Assembly (NCBI GenBank): GCA_016705245.1
Contig: JADIYM010000010.1
Span: 102,001-166,000 of the forward strand
Length of the DNA: 64,000 nt
Direction of reading: 5' to 3'
Origin: Blastocatellia bacterium
GTDB lineage: Bacteria; Acidobacteriota; Blastocatellia; UBA7656; JADIYM01
This document shows positions 58,677 to 64,000 of the stretch, in pieces. Every line of letters starts with the position of its first letter. The stretch's first letter is position 1. The translations under genes were made by a program, and so were the position numbers. The notes beneath the pieces are model-generated. The model was not told where the DNA came from, ran no database searches, and saw only the letters and a program-made list of their open reading frames with translations.

Positions 58677-61052
58677 GTGCATCACGCCGCCCGTTTAGTC
58701 ACCGTCGCGGTGATTTCCGCGCTTGCCATTGCCGTCACACCCGCATCACCACGGTCTGACGATGAACGCCAGGCGACTGGCCCGTACTACTACAACGCCG
58801 GGCGACGCGTGCCGATCGTGGCCTCGACGACCCGGGTCGTCCTGAGGACGACCACCGCATCGAAGACCGGCCAGCTGGTGCAGTCCGTCGAATCTATTCC
58901 GGGCGTCGTCTCTGTCCGCGACATAAAGGCTGGTGGCATCGTCGAAGTCCGAGTGGGAAGCACGGCCTCCCTACCATCGGGACTGGCCTCGGCCAGTCGG
59001 GCGGAGGGCGCGACAATGCTCCCCGTCTTCTACGAACCCGGCGTCGAACGGGACCAGTCGACACTTTTCGTGACGGACGACCTGCTCGTGCAGTTCCGTG
59101 TCGACGTTACGCGTGACGAGATCGACGCGACGCTCGCCGTGCACGGCCTGTCGATTCTCGAACCGCTGAAATATGCGCCGAACGGCTTCCACTTGCGCGT
59201 GAACTCTGCCGACATGGGCCGCCACGCACTTACCGTGGCCAACGCGCTCTTCGAGTCCGGTCGATGCGTCTTCGCGCATCCGGACTTCCTCGCCTACCGG
59301 AAACTCCAGTTCATCCCGAACGACACGCGGTTCGTCGACCAGTGGCACCTCAAGAACACCGGCCAGGGCGGCGGATTGGTTGGCGCGGACGTGAAGGCCG
59401 AGCAGGCCTGGGACATCACCCAGGGCAGCACTTCGATCTCCGTCGCCGTGGCCGACACCGGCATCGACTGGCACCACGAGGACCTCGAGGTGACGATGGA
59501 CGGCGGCGTGGCGAAGATTCACGACCCCCGCGACGTCGTGCACTCAGACAACGACCCCTTCCCGCAGGTGGTCGATGCGGACCGCTCGCACGGTACCGCG
59601 GCCAGCGGCGTGTCTGTCGCATACGGCAACAACAGCCTTGGCGTCTCGGGCATCGCGCCGAAGTGCCGCCTCGTCCCGATTCAGCTCTATGCAGAGTCGA
59701 CCTTCACTCCCAATGCGACCGAGGCAGCGGCGTTCACCTGGGCCGCGGACCACGCCGACGTCATGTCGAACAGCTGGGGACCGGACAACACCGGCACGGC
59801 GCTGCCTGACGCCACGCGTACCGCCATGGACTACTGTGCCACGAACGGGCGCGGAGGCAAGGGGACGGTCATCTTCTTTGCCGCGGGCAACAGCAACATC
59901 AACAACGACACGAACAGCAACAACACGTACGCCTCCTACTCCGGCGTCGTGTCGGTGGCGGCAACGACGAACTCCGACGTGAAATCGGGCTACAGCAGCT
60001 TCGGTCCGTCGACGTCGATCGCGGCTCCATCGAGCGGCGGCTCGCGGTCGATCGTGACGACCGACGTCACGGGCTCGGTCGGCTACAGTTCCGGGAACTA
60101 CACGACGACATTCGGCGGCACATCGTCCGCATGCCCGCTCGCAGCCGGCGTCGGTGCGCTCGTGCTCTCCGCGAACCCGAACCTGACGTGGCGGCAAGTG
60201 AAGATGGTGCTCGAGCAGTCGGCCGACAAGATCGATCCCGGATTCGGCGCCTACGACGCACAGGGCAAGAGCCTCTACTACGGCTACGGTCGCGTGAACG
60301 CTCTGCGTGCCGTCCAGCTGGCGTTGGCCGGCGGCCCCGACACGCCGGGACTCTACAACGGTGGAACGTTCTTCATCCGCAATTCCAGTTCCCCGGGACT
60401 TGCCGCGAGCGCATTCACGTTCGGCGCAGGCACGCCGAACATCCGCCCACTCACCGCGGACTGGGATGGCAATGCGTCGGGAACCATCGGGATCTACGAC
60501 ACAAATACGGGGACATTCTTCCTGAAGAACTCGAACGGCGGCGGCGGGGCTGACATGGTTTTCGGCTTTGGACCGGCGGGGGCTACCCCGGTTGCAGGTG
60601 ACTGGGACGGCAGCGGCACCGACACGATTGGAATCTACATTCCCGCCACCGGGACGTTCTTTCTCAAGAATACGAACTCGCCCGGCGGCGCGGACCTGGC
60701 GTTCCAGTTCGGGCCATCGGCATCGACGCTGATTCCAGTCGCCGGCGACTGGGACGGCAACGGGACCGATACCGTGGGGCTGTACGATCCGGCGACCGGG
60801 AACTTCTTCCTCCGCAACTCGAACACCCCTGGGGCGGCGAACCTCGTCTTCTCGTTCGGCGCCGGCGGCGCTGGCTTCGTGCCGGTGACGGGAGACTGGA
60901 ACAACGACGGCGTGGACTCGATCGGGATCTACGCTCCGTCGACGGGTGCTTTCTTCGTGCGCAACGCGACGACCTCCGGACCGGCCGACTGGATCTACAC
61001 GTTCGGGGTGGGCTCGGCGACACCGCTCGTCGCGAACTGGGACGGGTTTTAG
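58677..61052 (+). CDS. Secreted subtilisin-like serine protease (S8) with C-terminal repeats
   Basis: A 791-residue exported protease. It has a signal peptide and an N-terminal propeptide region (about residues 40-220). The S8 catalytic domain has an intact triad: Asp260 in VADTGIDWHHEDLE, His305 in DRSHGTAASG and Ser483 in GGTSSACPLAAGVGA. From about residue 560 there are five GDWDGDGTDTVGLYDPATGNFFLRNSN-type repeats, the array also found in the DUF4394 protein and the metalloprotease. The GTG start has an AGGAGA site. Likely secreted or surface-retained, acting on proteins outside the cell. Confidence 0.92.
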   Translation: MHHAARLVTVAVISALAIAVTPASPRSDDERQATGPYYYNAGRRVPIVASTTRVVLRTTTASKTGQLVQSVESIPGVVSVRDIKAGGIVEVRVGSTASLPSGLASASRAEGATMLPVFYEPGVERDQSTLFVTDDLLVQFRVDVTRDEIDATLAVHGLSILEPLKYAPNGFHLRVNSADMGRHALTVANALFESGRCVFAHPDFLAYRKLQFIPNDTRFVDQWHLKNTGQGGGLVGADVKAEQAWDITQGSTSISVAVADTGIDWHHEDLEVTMDGGVAKIHDPRDVVHSDNDPFPQVVDADRSHGTAASGVSVAYGNNSLGVSGIAPKCRLVPIQLYAESTFTPNATEAAAFTWAADHADVMSNSWGPDNTGTALPDATRTAMDYCATNGRGGKGTVIFFAAGNSNINNDTNSNNTYASYSGVVSVAATTNSDVKSGYSSFGPSTSIAAPSSGGSRSIVTTDVTGSVGYSSGNYTTTFGGTSSACPLAAGVGALVLSANPNLTWRQVKMVLEQSADKIDPGFGAYDAQGKSLYYGYGRVNALRAVQLALAGGPDTPGLYNGGTFFIRNSSSPGLAASAFTFGAGTPNIRPLTADWDGNASGTIGIYDTNTGTFFLKNSNGGGGADMVFGFGPAGATPVAGDWDGSGTDTIGIYIPATGTFFLKNTNSPGGADLAFQFGPSASTLIPVAGDWDGNGTDTVGLYDPATGNFFLRNSNTPGAANLVFSFGAGGAGFVPVTGDWNNDGVDSIGIYAPSTGAFFVRNATTSGPADWIYTFGVGSATPLVANWDGF

Positions 61053-61058
61053 AGGCGT

Positions 61059-61105
61059 GAGAGTGGACAGGATTACAGGATAATCCTGAAATCCTGTCCA
61101 CTCTC
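61059..61105. terminator. Long hairpin after the subtilase
   Basis: GAGAGTGGACAGGATT and AATCCTGTCCACTCTC are perfectly complementary (16 bp), and the inner segment CAGGATAATCCTG is itself a palindrome. It lies 6 bp after the stop codon; a C-rich tail rather than a T-run follows. Confidence 0.7.
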
Positions 61106-61288
61106 CCCCGCTTTTCGGTTTCCCGCTCCTCCAATTTCGTCTATTGTGTCGAAGCCATTCGACACACGTTCGTGTCGATCTCTCTTCACACATTTCCGTT
61201 CGAGAGTCGCGGGCCACGAGTGCCCGAGGCGTTGTGTCGAGTTGCGCTCGACCGTTGCGGCCTTGCGCGAGCTTCAGAGGAGTCCTAC

Positions 61289-64000
61289 ATGCGAGCCATC
61301 CACCCACTTAGATATTTGAACCGTCACACGTCCCAAATCGCGGCCCTCGTCGTGATGGCGCTCTGCGCGTCGATTCCGGCCGGCGCCTATGCCGCTCCGA
61401 CGCGTCTCTCACCACGAACGCCGACAGCGCGCGCGGACTCGTCACCACGTGACGACGCGCGCCTCATCACGAAGCTCGACGGCGGCTTCGAGGCCATCGA
61501 GTCGCTCGTCGACCAGGCCCGCACGGGCGTGCCATTCGCTCCTCACGAGTTCGAGATCATGGATGCGTGGCGTACGGGCCTGCCGATCGCGCAGATCGAA
61601 GCGCACGTCCTGCTCTCGCGCGCGCTCTACAATGTGTATGTCGCTGGATATCCTGAAGAGAAGATCGGCGACGACCTGCTCGGCCGCTGGCGCGCGTATT
61701 ACACGGCGAACGCCCTTCAGATTCAGCAGCGAAACCTGAAGCTCAACGATGGCCTCGAACAGTCGGTCGTGCCGCCGGATGGCAGCCACGACTGGCAGCT
61801 CTATTGGGATCCGGCGTTGTACAACCAGCTTTCATCCGCATTCCAGAACAGGCTGGAGCGAAAGTTCGGACTTCGCGGCAGGATCGCTCCCGGCAACAAG
61901 GGTTCGGGCTCGGTCGACGAAGGTCAGCTGGGACCCGGATTCCCGAATGTCGCCGTCAACAACCGCACGGCAGACACAACCACCGCAGACACGCAGAGCG
62001 AGACTTCGCTCGTTCTCGGAACTGGAAACAACATCCTCGTCAGCTTCAATGACTCGGGGTCGAACATCGCACCGAACGCTTCGTTCACTGGAATCGCCCG
62101 GTCTACGGACGCGGGCGTGACGTTCACTGACCAGGGCCGCCTGCCGGCCAGCGCCACGAGTGACGCCGGTGATCCGGTATACGCCCGGAACAACGTCACC
62201 GGCCGAATCGTGATCGCGACGCTCGGATTCAACAGCGGTGCAGTCCTCCAGTCGTTCCGCACGGACAACGACGGCGCGACCTACATGGCGCCGATCGATT
62301 GCGATGGCGGCGGCACGAGCAACGACAAGGAATGGATCGCCTGCGACAACGCCGCTGGCACCGGTCAGGGCAACTTCTACAACTTCTACCGTGACTTCGG
62401 CGGTGGCGGCGGCATGTCTTTCGTCCGATCCACCGATGGAGCGGCGACGTGGAGTGCCCGGCAGGTTCTCGAGGCCGGCGGCCAGGGCGCCTGGGTCAGC
62501 GTTGCATCGGACCACACGGTTTATGCAACGTGGCTGGCCGGGCAGAACATGCGCCTGCGAAAGTCGACAGACCAGGGCGTGACGTTCAGCGCCGCGGCGA
62601 CGATCAACACGATCGTGACGGCCGGCGTCAACGGCGACCTCGGACTGACGGGCGGCTTCCGCTCGAACGCGTTTCCGTATGTCGTGCATCACCCGAGCAA
62701 CGCCAACGAGCTTTACCTTTGCTACAACGACCGCGGCGTGGCTGCAGGCGATCAGGCCGACGTGTTCCTGAGGAAGTCGACCGACGGCGGCGCGACCTGG
62801 ACGCCGCGTTTCCGCGTCAACTCCGACGCGACTACGACCGCCCAGTGGCAGCCGGTAATCGCGATGAATCCGGACGGGCAATCGCTCTTCATCAGCTGGT
62901 ACGACCGTCGTTTGAACGGCACCGCCATCGACGTGTACGGCACCGAACTGATCTCCTGCGGATCGGGCTTTGCAACTCTCCCTGACTACCGAATCACGAC
63001 GGCGTCCTTCCCGGTCGTCATCGGCCAGGATCCGGGCATCGTCAGCACGTACATGGGAGACTACGACCAGGCTGTCGCCGACAGCGGGTTCTTCTACCGC
63101 GCGTGGGGCGACAACCGCGACAGCCTGCTGACCCACACCAACCAGCCGGATGTCCGGTTCACGAAGATTGCCCGCACGCCGGTCGGCTCGTTCCCGGCGT
63201 CGATCGTCAAGACAACGCAGTCTCTCATCGCGGAGAACTGTACTCCGGCCAACAGCGCCATCGATCCAGGCGAAACGGTAACCGTCAGTCTCGGACTGCA
63301 GAACGTCGGCGGCGGCGCGACGTCGAGCCTCGTCGCGACGCTTCAGGCCACGGGCGGCGTCACCAGTCCAAGTGCGCCGCAGAACTACGGTGCGCTTTCC
63401 TCATGCTCGGCCAGTTCGACCATGAACTTCTCGTTCGTGGCGTCCGGTGTATGCGGCGGCACGATCACGGCGACCCTCCAGCTCCAGGACGGCGTGTCGA
63501 ACCTCGGCACCGTCTCGTACACGTTCGTCATGGGCGTCTCGGCTTCCCAGACGTTCACGAATGCTTCCGCCATCACGATCACCGACAACGCGGCGGCGAC
63601 GCCTTATCCGTCTGCGATCACGGTGTCGGGCGTGACGGCCTACACTCGCGTTACCCTGACGCTCAACGGCTTCTCGCACACGTTCCCGGATGACGTCGAC
63701 ATCATCGTCGTCGCGCCGGGCGGACAGAAAGCCTACGTGATGTCCGACAACGGGTCTGGCACGGACGTCAGCGGCGCAGTGCTTACGTTCGACGATACCG
63801 CCGCGGCGGCGCTGACCACGGCGGCGATCTCGAGCGGAACTTTCAAACCGTCGAACCTCGACACGACGACGGACGCCCTTCCGGCTCCGGCGCCCGCGCC
63901 GCCGTTCCTGACTGACTTCACAAGCCTCAGCGCCCTCGGAGCCGGCGCGAACGGGACGTGGAACCTATTCGTGCGCGATGACGTCAGCACGGATTCGGGT
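61289..64000 (+). CDS. Secreted sialidase-like (Asp-box) protein with P-domain (partial)
   Basis: The gene is open from an ATG at 61289 (AGAGGAG site) to the right edge, at least 904 residues. It has a signal peptide and a helical N-terminal segment (about residues 45-190). A beta-propeller-like region (about 210-610) carries several Asp-box motifs (STDAGVTFT, STDGAATWS, STDQGVTFS, STDGGATWT). An immunoglobulin-like block follows, then a proprotein-convertase P-type domain (LNGFSHTFPDDVDIIVVAPG) that is cut by the edge. Asp-box propellers occur in sialidases and in non-enzymatic exoproteins; the catalytic Arg triad could not be confirmed, so enzyme activity is not claimed. Confidence 0.85.
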   Translation, partial: MRAIHPLRYLNRHTSQIAALVVMALCASIPAGAYAAPTRLSPRTPTARADSSPRDDARLITKLDGGFEAIESLVDQARTGVPFAPHEFEIMDAWRTGLPIAQIEAHVLLSRALYNVYVAGYPEEKIGDDLLGRWRAYYTANALQIQQRNLKLNDGLEQSVVPPDGSHDWQLYWDPALYNQLSSAFQNRLERKFGLRGRIAPGNKGSGSVDEGQLGPGFPNVAVNNRTADTTTADTQSETSLVLGTGNNILVSFNDSGSNIAPNASFTGIARSTDAGVTFTDQGRLPASATSDAGDPVYARNNVTGRIVIATLGFNSGAVLQSFRTDNDGATYMAPIDCDGGGTSNDKEWIACDNAAGTGQGNFYNFYRDFGGGGGMSFVRSTDGAATWSARQVLEAGGQGAWVSVASDHTVYATWLAGQNMRLRKSTDQGVTFSAAATINTIVTAGVNGDLGLTGGFRSNAFPYVVHHPSNANELYLCYNDRGVAAGDQADVFLRKSTDGGATWTPRFRVNSDATTTAQWQPVIAMNPDGQSLFISWYDRRLNGTAIDVYGTELISCGSGFATLPDYRITTASFPVVIGQDPGIVSTYMGDYDQAVADSGFFYRAWGDNRDSLLTHTNQPDVRFTKIARTPVGSFPASIVKTTQSLIAENCTPANSAIDPGETVTVSLGLQNVGGGATSSLVATLQATGGVTSPSAPQNYGALSSCSASSTMNFSFVASGVCGGTITATLQLQDGVSNLGTVSYTFVMGVSASQTFTNASAITITDNAAATPYPSAITVSGVTAYTRVTLTLNGFSHTFPDDVDIIVVAPGGQKAYVMSDNGSGTDVSGAVLTFDDTAAAALTTAAISSGTFKPSNLDTTTDALPAPAPAPPFLTDFTSLSALGAGANGTWNLFVRDDVSTDSG

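Overview
The window is a high-GC bacterial chromosome segment. The most likely source is an Acidobacteriota-type bacterium. This is inferred from the RpoB architecture (a Cys-rich, zinc-ribbon-like insertion near the N terminus), the many large secreted HYR / P-domain / pre-peptidase-type proteins, and many long palindromic intergenic repeats. The phylum call rests on resemblance, not on a search.

Layout. (1) 1-11440, minus strand: the conserved translation/transcription block, read from high to low coordinates: tRNA-Thr(TGT), tRNA-Tyr(GTA), tRNA-Gly(TCC), tRNA-Thr(GGT), tuf, rpmG, tRNA-Trp(CCA), secE, nusG, rplK, rplA, rplJ, rplL, rpoB, rpoC (cut by the window edge). The tuf frame is broken by an apparent one-base deletion. 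(2) 11.6-14.0 kb, plus: a stand-alone Pnkp-type kinase domain and a DppB/DppC-type permease pair. (3) 14.1-22.8 kb, minus: a YVTN beta-propeller protein, a Roadblock/LC7 protein and the type IV pilus assembly operon pilMNOPQ. Upstream of pilM lie a good sigma70-type promoter and a sequence that closely matches the 5' two thirds of a GEMM-I cyclic-dinucleotide riboswitch, with A at the position that separates cGAMP-type (GEMM-Ib) from c-di-GMP-type aptamers. (4) 22.9-24.7 kb, plus: nicotinate phosphoribosyltransferase plus a Nudix hydrolase (NAD metabolism). (5) 24.9-47 kb: a dense cluster of exported proteins: two HYR-domain giants, a VIT/von Willebrand A protein, a DUF4394 protein, a tandem pair of P-domain proteins (the second frameshifted) and a metzincin-like protease. 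(6) 47-57 kb: a GYF/membrane protein, pentose-phosphate genes (pgl, tkt, an FGGY kinase), a lipoprotein, a TIG-domain protein, a PduO-type cobalamin adenosyltransferase and a Nudix protein with an extra N-terminal domain. (7) 58-64 kb: a small secreted protein, a subtilase and an Asp-box/P-domain protein cut by the right edge.

Cross-cutting features. Four secreted proteins share a C-terminal domain of about 100 residues that I do not recognise. Three other proteins share a different C-terminal array of about 45-residue repeats (GDWDGDG / FFLRNSN type). Both look like surface or export modules passed between unrelated N-terminal domains. The tandem P-domain genes share a promoter and a 5' leader whose predicted pseudoknot is supported by two compensatory base changes. 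At least four families of long inverted repeats sit in the spacers. No rRNA, insertion sequence, phage or CRISPR array was seen.
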